A stretch of 64,000 nt of DNA from Mycobacterium sp. SVM_VP21 (GTDB lineage: Bacteria; Actinomycetota; Actinomycetes; Mycobacteriales; Mycobacteriaceae): contig CP101406.1 of NCBI GenBank assembly GCA_024758765.1, positions 1,674,001 to 1,738,000 of the forward strand, given 5' to 3'. The position numbers and the translations under genes were made by a program. The notes beneath the pieces were generated by a model. That model searched no databases. It saw nothing but the letters and a program-made list of their open reading frames with translations, and had not been told where the DNA came from. Shown here one piece after another: positions 43,033 through 52,222 of the stretch. Each line of letters starts with the position of its first letter. Position 1 is the stretch's first letter.

Positions 43033-43070
43033 CCAGACATCCCAGACCGCTTGCGGTCTGGGATGTCTGG
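43033..43070. terminator. Perfect 18-bp hairpin after the repeat-protein gene
   Basis: CCAGACATCCCAGACCGC, TT, and its exact reverse complement. An 18-bp perfect stem with a minimal loop and no T-run, the I-shaped terminator type common in mycobacteria. It lies 29 bp past the stop codon and separates the gene from the amidohydrolase operon. Confidence 0.8.
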
Positions 43071-43230
43071 CGTTCGGCCGCCGCCGGCTGGGGGCGATTC
43101 CAGGTGCGGTCCTGCCGGAGATTTTGTTCACGGGCTCGGCGCATCTGATGGTCAAAGCACCTCCCAAAAGCGGTCAACCTCGACATGATGGTGCCGGGAG
43201 CACTGGCCGCTACGACCAAAGGAGCCCTTT

Positions 43231-44994
43231 GTGTACGACCTCACGATCACCGGTGGCACCGTCGTTGACGGAACGGGAGAACAGCGCTACCTGGCAGACG
43301 TCGGTGTCCGGGACGGACGCATCGTGGCCGTCCAGCGCCGCACCGGAGCCGATGATCCGGGGCTGACCGGGCCGGCAACCGAAACGATCGATGCCACCGG
43401 CAAGGTGGTCGCACCGGGGTTCGTCGACATCCACACCCACTACGACGGGCAGGTCAGCTGGGACAGTCTGCTGGAGCCGTCCAGCGGTCACGGTGTGACG
43501 ACGGTGGTCACTGGTAACTGCGGGGTCGGCTTCGCCCCGGTTCGGCCGGGCCGCGAGGAGTGGCTGATCAAACTGATGGAGGGAGTCGAAGATATCCCTG
43601 GCACCGCCCTGACCGAAGGCATCACCTGGGGGTGGGAGAGCTACCCCGAGTACCTCGACAAACTCGAGCGTCAGAGTCTCGCCGTTGACGTCGGCAGCCA
43701 GGTCGCGCACGGCGCCATCCGTGCTTACGCCATGGGAGACCGCGGCGCCCGCAACGAGCCGGCCACCCCGGACGACATCGCGGCGATGAGCCGGCTGGTG
43801 CAGGAGGCCATTGAGGCTGGGGCGCTGGGATTCTCGACGTCACGCACCCTGGCGCACCGGGCCATGGACGGCGAGCCGGTACCGGGCACGTTCGCCGCCG
43901 AAGATGAACTGTTTGGCCTGGGCCGGGCCATGGCGGCCGGCGGACAGGCGGTCTTCGAACTGGCGCCGCAGGGGGCGGCCGGTGAGGACATCGTTGCGCC
44001 CAAGAAAGAGCTCGAATGGATGCAGCGCCTGGGTGCCGAGATTGATCGGCCGGTGTCGTTCGCGTTGATTCAGGTCGATGCCGACCCGAATCTGTGGCGC
44101 GAACAGCTGGATATCTCCGCGGCCGCCCATCAGGCCGGCAGCGCGCTGTACCCGCAGATCGCCGCGCGACCGTTCGGCATGTTGCTGGGCTTCCCCGGGC
44201 ATCACGCGTTCACCCACCGCCCGACCTACCGCCGGCTGAAGGCCGAATGCAGCCGCGCCGAACTCGCGCAGCGCCTCGCCGAACCGGCGGTCAAGGCGGC
44301 GATCCTGTCCGAAGACGACCTGCCGGTGGATCCGTCTCTGCAGTTCGACGCGATGTTTGCGCTGGTCCAGCATTCCCTGCACCGCATCTACGACCTGGGT
44401 GACCCGCCGGACTACGAGCCGACCCCGGAGCGCTCGGTGGCAGCGATCGCCGCGGCGCGCGGCGATGATCCGTTGGCGACGCTGTATGACCTGATGCTGG
44501 CGGCCGACGCCGGCTCGATGCTGATGTTGCCGTTCTTCAACTACGCCGACGGCAACCACGACGCGATCCGCGAGATGCTCACCCACCCCGCCGGCGTGCT
44601 GGGTCTCTCCGACGGCGGCGCGCATTGCGGAATGATCTGTGATGCCTCCTATCCCACCTACCTGCTGACACATTGGGCGCGCGATCGGCATCGCGGCGAC
44701 AAGCTGCCTTTGGAGTACGTGGTGCGCAAACAGTGCCGCGACACCGCGCAGCTGTTCGGACTCAATGACCGCGGGGTCATCGAGGTCGGCAAGAAGGCCG
44801 ACATCAATGTGATCGATATGGATGCGCTGACCCTGCAGCCGGCCCGGATGGCTTATGACTTGCCGGCCGGCGGGCGCCGTCTGCTGCAGGGGGCGAGCGG
44901 GTATGTTGCGACGATCGTCAACGGTACCGTCACCCGGCGTAACGGCGCCGACACCGGTGCCCGGCCTGGGCGTCTGGTGCGTGGAGCGCGCTAG
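43231..44994 (+). CDS. N-acyl-D-amino-acid deacylase-type amidohydrolase
   Basis: 587 residues from GTG 43231 with AAAGGAG 8 nt upstream. Metal-dependent amidohydrolase: N-terminal beta-sandwich ([15 protein letters not shown]), [17 protein letters not shown] (HxH metal ligands), [16 protein letters not shown], later [16 protein letters not shown] (Asp/His of the active site) and the closing sandwich [17 protein letters not shown]. The family hydrolyses N-acyl-D-amino acids, but many actinobacterial members have other substrates. First gene of an operon with an SRPBCC protein and an SDR, with a TetR gene convergent at the end. Confidence 0.88.
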   Translation: MYDLTITGGTVVDGTGEQRYLADVGVRDGRIVAVQRRTGADDPGLTGPATETIDATGKVVAPGFVDIHTHYDGQVSWDSLLEPSSGHGVTTVVTGNCGVGFAPVRPGREEWLIKLMEGVEDIPGTALTEGITWGWESYPEYLDKLERQSLAVDVGSQVAHGAIRAYAMGDRGARNEPATPDDIAAMSRLVQEAIEAGALGFSTSRTLAHRAMDGEPVPGTFAAEDELFGLGRAMAAGGQAVFELAPQGAAGEDIVAPKKELEWMQRLGAEIDRPVSFALIQVDADPNLWREQLDISAAAHQAGSALYPQIAARPFGMLLGFPGHHAFTHRPTYRRLKAECSRAELAQRLAEPAVKAAILSEDDLPVDPSLQFDAMFALVQHSLHRIYDLGDPPDYEPTPERSVAAIAAARGDDPLATLYDLMLAADAGSMLMLPFFNYADGNHDAIREMLTHPAGVLGLSDGGAHCGMICDASYPTYLLTHWARDRHRGDKLPLEYVVRKQCRDTAQLFGLNDRGVIEVGKKADINVIDMDALTLQPARMAYDLPAGGRRLLQGASGYVATIVNGTVTRRNGADTGARPGRLVRGAR

Positions 44995-45021
44995 TAGGCC
45001 ACCACCGAAAGGAACCAGCAG

Positions 45022-45534
45022 TTGTCTCGGATGCATCCGTGTGAGCAGGTCGGCCTCGATTTCCTCGAGCGTGCGCCGCAGCGGTTCAGCAACAGCGTTG
45101 ACCTGGCCGTCACGCCCGATGAGATCTGGGAGGTGCTGGCCGACGCCGAAGCCTGGCCGCACTGGGCGAGTGTCATCACCAAGGTGACCTGGACCAGCCC
45201 CGAACCGCACGGTATCGGCACCACCCGCGTCGTCGACATGCGCGGCGGCATCGTCGGAGACGAGGAATTCCTGGCTTGGAAACCCGGAAAACACATGGCA
45301 TTTCGTTTCAACGCGAGTTCGACCTCGGCGTTGGCGGTGTTTGTCGAGGATTACATCATCGAGCCCACCCCGCAGGGATGCCGGCTCACCTGGACCCTGG
45401 CCAATCGGCTGACCGGGCCGGCAGCGTGGTTCTCGCCGATCAGCGGGCCACTGATGAATCTGGGGTTCCGCCGCTTCCTGGTCAACCTGCGCCGCTACAC
45501 CGACCAGCGTTTCGCGACGGCGGGCCGCGGGTAG
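45022..45534 (+). CDS. SRPBCC (polyketide cyclase/START-like) protein
   Basis: 170 residues from TTG 45022, preceded by AAAGGAA. The helix-grip fold is recognisable: FSNSVDLAVTPDEIWEVLADAEAWPHWASVITKVTW, IGTTRVVDMRGGIVGDEEFLAWKPGKHMAFRFN, and the long C-terminal helix ISGPLMNLGFRRFLVNLRRYTDQ. SRPBCC proteins bind hydrophobic ligands in a deep pocket; some are cyclases. Between an amidohydrolase and an SDR it probably handles a lipid-like intermediate. It stops directly before the SDR ATG (TAGATG). Confidence 0.85.
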   Translation: MSRMHPCEQVGLDFLERAPQRFSNSVDLAVTPDEIWEVLADAEAWPHWASVITKVTWTSPEPHGIGTTRVVDMRGGIVGDEEFLAWKPGKHMAFRFNASSTSALAVFVEDYIIEPTPQGCRLTWTLANRLTGPAAWFSPISGPLMNLGFRRFLVNLRRYTDQRFATAGRG

Positions 45535-46479
45535 ATGACCGCGTCCGGATGGTTACCGGACCAGGGTGCTTCGCAGGCCGGCCGGGTAGCCGTCGTGACC
45601 GGCGCGAACACCGGCGTCGGCCTCGAAGTCGCGCGGGGACTGGCGATTCTGGGCGCCACGGTCGTGCTGGCTTGCCGCAACACCGACGCGGCTGCCGCGG
45701 CCCGGCTAGATATTCTCCGATCGGCTCCGGCCGCACGTGTCGACGTGGTCCATCTGGACGTCAGTGACCTGGCGTCGGTACGTGCTTGCGCGGACGAGCT
45801 GCGGGTCGGGTACCCGGTCATCGACATCCTGGTCAACAACGCCGGTGTCATGCACCAGACCCGGCACCTGACGGTCGACGGCTTCGAAGGCGACTTCGGC
45901 ACGAACTTCCTTGGGCCGTTTGCGCTCACGGGACTCCTGCTCGATCGCGTACTCGCCTCCGCGGCGGGACGGATCATCGCGGTGAGCAGCAAGACCCACC
46001 GCAGTGGCCGGATCGCATTCGATGATCTGCAGTTGGCGACGTCGTTCACTCCGGCGAGGGCCTATACCCAGTCCAAGCTTGCCCAACTGATGGCCACCTA
46101 TGAACTGCAGCGGCGGCTGGAATCGGCTGCCAGTCCGGCGATCGCGTTGGCGGCGCACCCGGGTGGCACCCGAACCTCGATCCTGCGTGAGCAGTCCCGG
46201 GCGGTCCGCTGGGTGTTCAACAGCCGGTCTCGTTATCTGACGGGCTGGTTCACTCAAGGCCCCGCTGAGGGGGCGCTGCCGATGTTGCGGGCGGCGACCG
46301 ACCCGGCCGCCACGGGTGGTCAGTTCTACGGACCGGGCGGGCGTTTCGAGCAGATCGGCCCGCCGGTGCAGGTTCAGGCCGCCGGCCGAGCCTGTGACGC
46401 CGACGCGCAGCGGCGGTTGTGGACGGTCGCCGAAGATCTGACCGGCGTCACCTACTCGCTGACGTGCGATCCGGCCTAG
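45535..46479 (+). CDS. SDR family oxidoreductase, retinol-dehydrogenase-like
   Basis: 314 residues. GRVAVVTGANTGVGLEVARGLAILGATVVLACRNTDAA is the nucleotide-binding motif with the NADP-type CRN; ILVNNAGVMHQTRHLTVDGFEGDFGTNFLGPFALTGLLL; ISSKTHRSG-type active-site Ser; YTQSK as YxxxK. This profile (GANTGVG, NNAGVM, TxDGxExxFxxNxLG) is shared with retinol and protochlorophyllide-like SDRs. Its 3' end overlaps the convergent TetR gene by 32 bp. It probably acts on the product of the upstream enzymes. Confidence 0.9.
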   Translation: MTASGWLPDQGASQAGRVAVVTGANTGVGLEVARGLAILGATVVLACRNTDAAAAARLDILRSAPAARVDVVHLDVSDLASVRACADELRVGYPVIDILVNNAGVMHQTRHLTVDGFEGDFGTNFLGPFALTGLLLDRVLASAAGRIIAVSSKTHRSGRIAFDDLQLATSFTPARAYTQSKLAQLMATYELQRRLESAASPAIALAAHPGGTRTSILREQSRAVRWVFNSRSRYLTGWFTQGPAEGALPMLRAATDPAATGGQFYGPGGRFEQIGPPVQVQAAGRACDADAQRRLWTVAEDLTGVTYSLTCDPA

Positions 46480-47068
46480 CGCTGCGCGCGGCGCTCACCG
46501 CCGGGGCGATCCACCGGCGCAGCAGGCGACGTAGTTCGTCGCCCGATGCCGGCAGCGGCGCCAGGATGAATGACTGCAGCGTGCGCAGCACCATCTCGAT
46601 AATGTCGTCGATGCCCTGATCGTCGAATCCGGTCCAGTCGACGTCGAGGCGCTCCAGCAGGGAGTGCCCGAAGCTTCGGCCGGTGTCGGTCGTGACGGTC
46701 ACGGCGAAGGCGCTGGCCTGTTGAGTGCGCAGCAGCAGGCCAAGATAGGGGTCGTGAGGGAGGCGCTCCAGGGTGAGCGCGACGCCCTCGGCGACCGCTT
46801 CGCCGGGATCGGTCATTCCCGACAGGGCTGCGGCGAGCTGGTCCAGGAAGGCGCCGGCGCCGTCGGCGGCGGTTGCCGTCAGCAGCTCCTCGGTGCTGGG
46901 GAAGTAACGGTAGACCGTCTGCCGGGTGACGCCGAGCGTGCGTGCGACGTCGGCGATGCTGGTCTGCTCGCCCCGTTCGTCGATGGTCTGGCGAGTGGCG
47001 CGCAGAATCCGTGCCACCGCCTCCTCGTCGCTGGCGGGCACATTCCCGCCCCAACCGCGGGTGCGCAT
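46448..47068 (-). CDS. TetR family transcriptional regulator
   Basis: 206 residues from ATG 47068, chosen because GGAGG lies about 7 nt before it; an upstream extension to 47212 has no family support. Helix-turn-helix: ARILRATRQTIDERGEQTSIADVARTLGVTRQTVYRYFPSTEELLTATA. The C-terminal domain ends with LLRRWIAPAVSAARSARPDRTSASR. Convergent with the SDR gene, 32-bp overlap. It may regulate the amidohydrolase-SRPBCC-SDR operon or the MMPL gene that follows in the opposite orientation of its promoter; no clear operator was found near its start. Confidence 0.88.
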   Translation of the reverse strand: MRTRGWGGNVPASDEEAVARILRATRQTIDERGEQTSIADVARTLGVTRQTVYRYFPSTEELLTATAADGAGAFLDQLAAALSGMTDPGEAVAEGVALTLERLPHDPYLGLLLRTQQASAFAVTVTTDTGRSFGHSLLERLDVDWTGFDDQGIDDIIEMVLRTLQSFILAPLPASGDELRRLLRRWIAPAVSAARSARPDRTSASR

Positions 47069-47330
47069 CAGAACCTCCGTGCCCAGGTGCGACGACGATT
47101 CATAGCCGGAACCGTAGCCGCGGTCGCCGCCGCCTGGCGCAATGCCCGCTGTTAGCCGCGCCGTGTCTTGAATGCTAAGCAGGTGCAAACGCGTCGTCGC
47201 GGGTATTGCCATGATCGGCGGGAAGAGATCTTTGGACCGGTCGTCACCATCTGGAATGGGCCACGAGTTCGGCTACCAGGGCGTCGACGGCCACCTCAAG
47301 ACCCAGTCGATCTGGTCGGCACTGTAGAGG

Positions 47331-49379
47331 TCAGCGTGGCAGATTGGGCCACCAGACCCGATCGCCGATCAGTGAGAACAGCGCTGGAATCACCAGGGTG
47401 CGAACGACGAACGTGTCCAACAGGATTCCGAGTCCGACGATGATGCCCAGCTGGGTCAGCACGATCAACGGCAGCACCCCGAGCACGCAGAACACCGCGG
47501 CCAGCACGATGCCGGCACTGGTGATGACTCCGCCGGTGGCTGATACCGCGCGCACCATCCCGTCGCGGGTGCCGTGTGCGGGCGTCTCTTCGCGGGCGCG
47601 GGTCACCAGGAAGATGGTGTAGTCCACGCCCAGGGCTACCAGGAACAGGAATGCGAACAGGGGAGTGCTGTTGTCCAGCGCCGGAAATCCGAACAGGTGC
47701 AGGCTGGCCCAGCAACCCAACCCGAGCGCGGCGAGTGCGCTGAGCACCGTCGCCGTCACCAAGACCGGCGGGGCCAACACCGCCCGAAGCAGCACGAACA
47801 GCACGGTGAGCACCACCAAAAGGATCAGCGGGATCAGCACCGCGCGGTCGCGCACGGCCGCATCGCGCACATCGAAGGCCTGTGCGTCGGCGCCACCCAC
47901 CAGCGTGCGTGCATCTACCGCACCGACCGAATGACGAAGGCCAGCAATGGTATTGAAAGCCATTTCTGTTGCCGGAGCGGCGTCGAGCACCACCGACCAC
48001 ATGGTTCGTCCGGTCTCGGAAACGCCCGTCTGGACCACCGAGACGACGCCGGGGACGGCGGTGATCGCCTGTTTGAGTTGCTGCGACCGGGCGGTGGCGC
48101 CGATCACGACGGTAGGACTGGCCGCGCCGTCCGGAAAGTGTGCTGCCAGCGTGTCGAATCCGGTCACCGAGTCGGCCTGTAACCGGAACTGCTCGGTCTG
48201 CGACAAGCCGATCCCGGCGCCCAGTAGGCCGGTGGCCGATACCGCCAGGACGGCGATCGCCGCCGTGCACACCAAGACCGGACGCCGTGAGACGGCCTCG
48301 GCGACGCGGTGCCACGGTCCCACCTGCGTCACCGCATCACCTGTGGCCCGGGGAATGAACGGCCAGAACACCTTCCGGCCGACCAACGCCAGCAGTGGAG
48401 GCAAGACCCACAGCACGAACACGGCGGCCACAACCAGCCCACAGCTGGCGCAGATCCCGAGACTGCGGGTGCTCGGGGTGACCGCCAAGATCAGCGTCAG
48501 CAGCGCCAGCACCACAGTGGCATTGCTGGCCAGGATCGCCGGGGCGGCTGCGGCCACCGCACGTCGCAGCGCGTCGCGATGCTCGGGTTCGGTTCGCAGT
48601 TCTTCGCGATAGCGTGAAATCAGCAGCAGCGCATAGTTGGTGCCGGCCCCGAAGACCAGGACGCTGGTAATGCCTGCGGTGGAGCCGTCAAAGGTCACGC
48701 CCGCTGCGCGTGCGACATCAGACCCCACCACGGTGGCTACCCGATCGGCGAACGCGATCACCATCAGCGGTACCAGCCACAACACCGGCGAACGGTAGGT
48801 GACGATCAACAGCAGCGCCACCACCAATGCGGTGACCGCCAGCAGGGTGACGTTGGCGCCGGTGAAGGCATCGGCGATGTCGGCACCGAACGCCGGTCCG
48901 CCGGTGATGTGGGTCGACAGTGTCGGTGGCAGGCCGTCGGCAGCCGCCGCCCGCAACGCTTTGACGGCATCGGTGAGTGCGAAACCGGACAACTCGGCAG
49001 TCAACGGCACGGTCGCCAGGGCCGCCTGACGGTCGGTGGACAGCAGTACCGGCGGGGCGGGGCCGGCGAGCACCTGCGGCACCTGCGCCATGCGGTCGCG
49101 GGCCGCATGCACCGCCGCGATGTCGGCCGGTGTCAGTGGCGCTCCATCGCTGCGGGTGGCGACCAACAGCGCGGTCGCCTGCTCCCCGCCGGCGAAGGTG
49201 GACAGCGCCGCGGCGGCGCGGGCGGATTCGGAGTTGGCCGGCAGCGCCTCGGGTGATTGGGTCGCGGCCGCGTTGTCGTTGTTGAGCACCATCAGTGCGA
49301 CCGCGATCAGGATCGGAACCAGCGCGACGAGCCAGGAACGACGGCCAGTGACGGCGGCGGACAAACGCTCCCAAACCAT
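47331..49379 (-). CDS. MMPL family transporter with altered span-4 proton-relay motif
   Basis: 682 residues, two repeats of a six-span RND unit, shorter than classical MmpL and without an MmpS partner. Span 4 reads VFGAGTNYALLLISRYREE: Asn248 (codon 48636-48638) stands where MmpL proteins have the Asp of the Asp-Tyr relay. Span 10 has the normal ALGVDYTIFLVTRARE. Periplasmic parts: LSTFAGGEQATALLVATRSDGAPLT and DTLAAHFPDGAASPTVVIG, as in actinobacterial MMPL proteins. Likely exports a lipid or small molecule across the inner membrane; substrate unknown. Monocistronic as far as can be seen. Confidence 0.88.
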   Translation of the reverse strand: MVWERLSAAVTGRRSWLVALVPILIAVALMVLNNDNAAATQSPEALPANSESARAAAALSTFAGGEQATALLVATRSDGAPLTPADIAAVHAARDRMAQVPQVLAGPAPPVLLSTDRQAALATVPLTAELSGFALTDAVKALRAAAADGLPPTLSTHITGGPAFGADIADAFTGANVTLLAVTALVVALLLIVTYRSPVLWLVPLMVIAFADRVATVVGSDVARAAGVTFDGSTAGITSVLVFGAGTNYALLLISRYREELRTEPEHRDALRRAVAAAAPAILASNATVVLALLTLILAVTPSTRSLGICASCGLVVAAVFVLWVLPPLLALVGRKVFWPFIPRATGDAVTQVGPWHRVAEAVSRRPVLVCTAAIAVLAVSATGLLGAGIGLSQTEQFRLQADSVTGFDTLAAHFPDGAASPTVVIGATARSQQLKQAITAVPGVVSVVQTGVSETGRTMWSVVLDAAPATEMAFNTIAGLRHSVGAVDARTLVGGADAQAFDVRDAAVRDRAVLIPLILLVVLTVLFVLLRAVLAPPVLVTATVLSALAALGLGCWASLHLFGFPALDNSTPLFAFLFLVALGVDYTIFLVTRAREETPAHGTRDGMVRAVSATGGVITSAGIVLAAVFCVLGVLPLIVLTQLGIIVGLGILLDTFVVRTLVIPALFSLIGDRVWWPNLPR

Positions 49380-49438
49380 CCGGCGAGCATGTCACCGAAA
49401 CTTTGGCCGAACAACCGAATGCGCTCTGATCACCTACG

Positions 49439-49699
49439 GTGAGACTCAACTGGACCAGCTTCTCTACCGCCAGGGCGATTGGCGGCGGCACCAACCACTC
49501 CATCCAGTTCACCATCAGGATTCAGCCCGCGCCGCCGGTACCGGGCGAAGCCACCAGCTACCGCATCGACACCCTCAGCATCGCCGGTACCAAACCCGAT
49601 GGTTTCGCGTTTTCGGTGGTCCCGTCGCTCGGCGAGACCAGTGCGCGGGCGATTTGGTTCCGGCCGCTACCTGAAAATCAGCAGACGGGAATCGGCTGA
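49439..49699 (+). CDS. Possible small hypothetical protein
   Basis: 86 codons from GTG 49439 (MRLNWTSFSTARAIGGGTNHSIQ) to 49699. Divergent from the MMPL gene (59 bp apart) and overlapping by 22 bp the 3' end of the gene at 49678-50349. No domain recognised; no convincing ribosome-binding site. Amino-acid use looks protein-like (mixed, with NWTSFS, TSYRIDTLSIAG), and neither strand offers a better gene in this interval, but it could be chance. Confidence 0.45.
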   Translation: MRLNWTSFSTARAIGGGTNHSIQFTIRIQPAPPVPGEATSYRIDTLSIAGTKPDGFAFSVVPSLGETSARAIWFRPLPENQQTGIG

Positions 49700-50349
49700 T
49701 CGTCGTCGCGATGGCCGAAAATGCCGAAGTTGTCGACCAAGTGCGCTGACGGTTCGGGAGACCAGTCCCACCCGGCGATCTGACCGCGGGAACGCCGGCT
49801 GAACAATCCGCGCAGCAGCTCGTAGCCGTCGGCCCGCAAAGTGGTCACGGATTCTCCGGAGCCGCAACGCCATTCCTGCCCCAGTTCATCGCTGATCACC
49901 AGCGCCGCGGTATCACGCAGCAGCCGTCCGGGCAGGCGACCCAACACGTCCAGGAACGGCTGCCAGTGCTCGCGGTCGATCCGCGACAGTCCCAGCGCCT
50001 CGTGCAGGTCCCCCTCATGGCAGATCGCGTCGGCGGCGAGGTTGGGCCCGGCGAACCGCTCCGGAAGACTCGCCTCTGCCGCCGGGGAGGCGCGCTCCCA
50101 CTCCTCGAGCAGCTCGCCGACCGGGCGGTCGCGCCGTTCCGCCACGTGCCGTGCGGTCCAGTATTCGCCCGGGGCGCCGTCGAGCCGTTGAGCCAGGACG
50201 TCTGCAGCGCCACCGGTCAGATGAGCCAACACATCGTGCACCGACCATCCGGGAGTCGCCGGAACCGCGAGGCTCAGCTGGTCCTCGGTGAGTCCGGCCG
50301 CCAGGCTGCTGATCCTGCCGCGCGCGGCCCGGTAGCTGGCGTCAAGCAT
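49678..50349 (-). CDS. Maleylpyruvate isomerase/DinB-like (TIGR03083-type) protein
   Basis: 223 residues from ATG 50349 with AGGAGG 7 nt upstream; a longer frame to 50490 runs through the SnoaL gene and is rejected. Features: SSLAAGLTEDQLSLAVPATPGWSVHDVLAHLTGGAADVL (the metal-binding N-terminal helical motif with His of HDVLAHL) and ICHEGDLHEALG (second His). The family includes mycothiol-dependent maleylpyruvate isomerase; many members have no known substrate. It is the third gene of a unit with an FAD oxidoreductase and a SnoaL protein (8-bp overlap with the latter). Confidence 0.82.
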   Translation of the reverse strand: MLDASYRAARGRISSLAAGLTEDQLSLAVPATPGWSVHDVLAHLTGGAADVLAQRLDGAPGEYWTARHVAERRDRPVGELLEEWERASPAAEASLPERFAGPNLAADAICHEGDLHEALGLSRIDREHWQPFLDVLGRLPGRLLRDTAALVISDELGQEWRCGSGESVTTLRADGYELLRGLFSRRSRGQIAGWDWSPEPSAHLVDNFGIFGHRDDDQPIPVC

Positions 50350-50791
50350 GGGAGCCTCCTGTGTCGTGGCGTCGGTAAACCAGTGTGCGCAGCAGCTTTT
50401 GGGCCAGGCGCCGGTCTGTGGTGTTCTGCGAGCAGGCCAACAGCCAGCCGGTGCCAGTTCGCACCGCGACACTGGTGTTGATCCGCACACCCCGATTTCG
50501 GCCCTGCGCGCTCTTGGTCACGACGGCACGTGAGTGGATCAGCGCGACATCCGGTGTCACAAACCGAAGAGTAGATTCCTTGAGTTCGAGCCGCGTCCCT
50601 CGCAGCAGGTTGGCGAACAGCGGCGCATACGCCGCGGCAATAGCCTCCCGACCTTGGTAGCGGTCGCCCAGGAAAGTGACGTAGTCCGCGTCGGGGGTGA
50701 AGACGGATGCATAGGCCGCGGCATCGCCCGAGTTCCAGCCGCCGACCTGTCGGGCGAGCAGCTCTTGGAGCGCGGTTTCGTCGGCGGTCAT
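50342..50791 (-). CDS. SnoaL-like (SgcJ/EcaC-type) protein
   Basis: 149 residues from ATG 50791, overlapping the FAD-oxidoreductase stop as ATGA. ALQELLARQVGGWNSGDAAAYASVFTPDADYVTFLGDRYQGREAIAAAYAPLF is the characteristic SgcJ/EcaC start; LIHSRAVV and TGTGWLLACSQNTTDRR end the fold. Such proteins accompany oxidoreductases in secondary-metabolite and lipid-modifying clusters; some are isomerases or cyclases. The reaction is not known. Confidence 0.85.
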   Translation of the reverse strand: MTADETALQELLARQVGGWNSGDAAAYASVFTPDADYVTFLGDRYQGREAIAAAYAPLFANLLRGTRLELKESTLRFVTPDVALIHSRAVVTKSAQGRNRGVRINTSVAVRTGTGWLLACSQNTTDRRLAQKLLRTLVYRRHDTGGSHA

Positions 50792-52137
50792 GAGGCGAGC
50801 CTGGGTCCCCGCAGGTTGGCGAGCAGGATGCGGGCCAGCAGCACCGGATCGCGCAACCGCGCTGGGGAATCCACCAGGTTGCGCACCCGTAGGACGCGCT
50901 CGGTGACGGCGATGTCGCGGGACACGGCGGTCCCTACCGCTTCGGTGAACCACCCGCCCAGCCGGCGCCGAATCGGGTGCGGGTGGTCGTCGGCAGCGGG
51001 ACGATCCTGGGCGGCGTTCGCCGCCCAGATCGGTCCGATCTGGGCGGCCGCCGCGCGGAAGAATCGCTGCGACAGGTCCGGACCACCGGCTGCCAGACAG
51101 TCACGTAGCGCCAGCGCTTGCAATGCTGCCACCGTCATCCCTTGTCCGTGTAGCGGATTGAGCCGGCAGAGCCCATCGCCGATCACCACCAGCCCTTCGG
51201 GGAAGCGCGTCATCTGGTGGTAGCGGCGCCACAGTGCACCGGTGTCATGAGAGACCGCGATATCGCCCACCGGTCTGGCGTCGCGCAGCCCGGCCATGAT
51301 CGATGCCGGAAGCATCTGCCTGGCCGCTACCTGCATGGCGGTGAAATTTCTTGGGGGAGAGCCGTAGTCACCGTGGCGGGCGATCGACAGCATCCAGGCG
51401 TCATGCTCGTAGGCCACCAGTAGCAGACCGGGATAGGCGCGGCCCTGGTTGATGAAGACCAGCTGGTCGTCGAGCCGTCCGGGCGGGATGTGCAGCAGCT
51501 GGCTGGAGTAGGCCCAAGCGGGGCGCAGGCGGTGGTCCGGCACGCAGCCGAAGCCGTGTCTGGCCAGGAAGCCGGCAGTACGCGAGGCCCGTCCGGTGGC
51601 GTCGATGACGAGGTCGGCGGGCAGAACCTGGGTGAGTTTGTTGTCCCGGTTCGTGACGCGCACACCGCGGACGACGCCGCGATCGTGCACCGGCTCGATC
51701 GCGTCGTGGCCGTCGAGGAACGCGACGTTACCGAGCTTGTCGACGCGCCGCCGGACGTGGAACTCCATGAAGGGTCGGCTCGCGCTGTAGATCGCCAGGG
51801 CTTGGGGATCGGCGAGTGTGCCCGTCCGGGTCAGCTCATGGCTGCCGATGCGGGCGTAGCGCCCAGACAGATCACCGTTGTCGATCACCACCGCGCCGGC
51901 GGTGGCGAGCTCGTCGAGAATCCCCGGAAACAGTTCGCCGAGGATGCCCGTGCCACGGGTGAGGAAGCTGTGCAGATGGCGCCCCTGCGGGACCCCCTTG
52001 CGTTGGGCCGGGTGATCGGGGAGCCGATCGCGGTCCACGACCGTGACGGAGTCGTAGGACTCCGATACCACTCGGGCCGCCAGCAACCCGGCTATCCCGG
52101 CTCCCAGCACCACCGCAGACGTACCCGAACTGACCAT
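50788..52137 (-). CDS. FAD-dependent monooxygenase/oxidoreductase
   Basis: 449 residues from ATG 52137 (GAGAGGGG upstream). Rossmann FAD motif SAVVLGAGIAGLLAARVVSESYDSVTVVDRD at the N terminus, GVPQGRHLHSFLTRG, and the flavin-binding VVIGDGLCRLNPLHGQGMTVAALQALALRD near residue 330. Similar proteins are geranylgeranyl-reductase/epoxidase-like flavoenzymes (GxHxH and GDG/NP motifs). It heads a three-gene unit with a SnoaL protein and a mycothiol-isomerase-like protein, so it may oxidise a hydrophobic substrate that the partners then rearrange. The upstream gap (52138-52222) is A/T-rich. Confidence 0.88.
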   Translation of the reverse strand: MVSSGTSAVVLGAGIAGLLAARVVSESYDSVTVVDRDRLPDHPAQRKGVPQGRHLHSFLTRGTGILGELFPGILDELATAGAVVIDNGDLSGRYARIGSHELTRTGTLADPQALAIYSASRPFMEFHVRRRVDKLGNVAFLDGHDAIEPVHDRGVVRGVRVTNRDNKLTQVLPADLVIDATGRASRTAGFLARHGFGCVPDHRLRPAWAYSSQLLHIPPGRLDDQLVFINQGRAYPGLLLVAYEHDAWMLSIARHGDYGSPPRNFTAMQVAARQMLPASIMAGLRDARPVGDIAVSHDTGALWRRYHQMTRFPEGLVVIGDGLCRLNPLHGQGMTVAALQALALRDCLAAGGPDLSQRFFRAAAAQIGPIWAANAAQDRPAADDHPHPIRRRLGGWFTEAVGTAVSRDIAVTERVLRVRNLVDSPARLRDPVLLARILLANLRGPRLAS

Positions 52138-52222
52138 CGCAAGCCCCTCTCCGTGACGCAAGGGACCCACGATACAGGCAAATTAAGAAAAATAAGAGTA
52201 TCTTGGCGTCACAGTAAGATTC

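Noticed and set aside
41190..43040. 616-codon minus-strand frame
   Set aside because: Shadow of the triple-repeat protein gene; the plus-strand frame has a signal peptide, a ribosome-binding site and a terminator.
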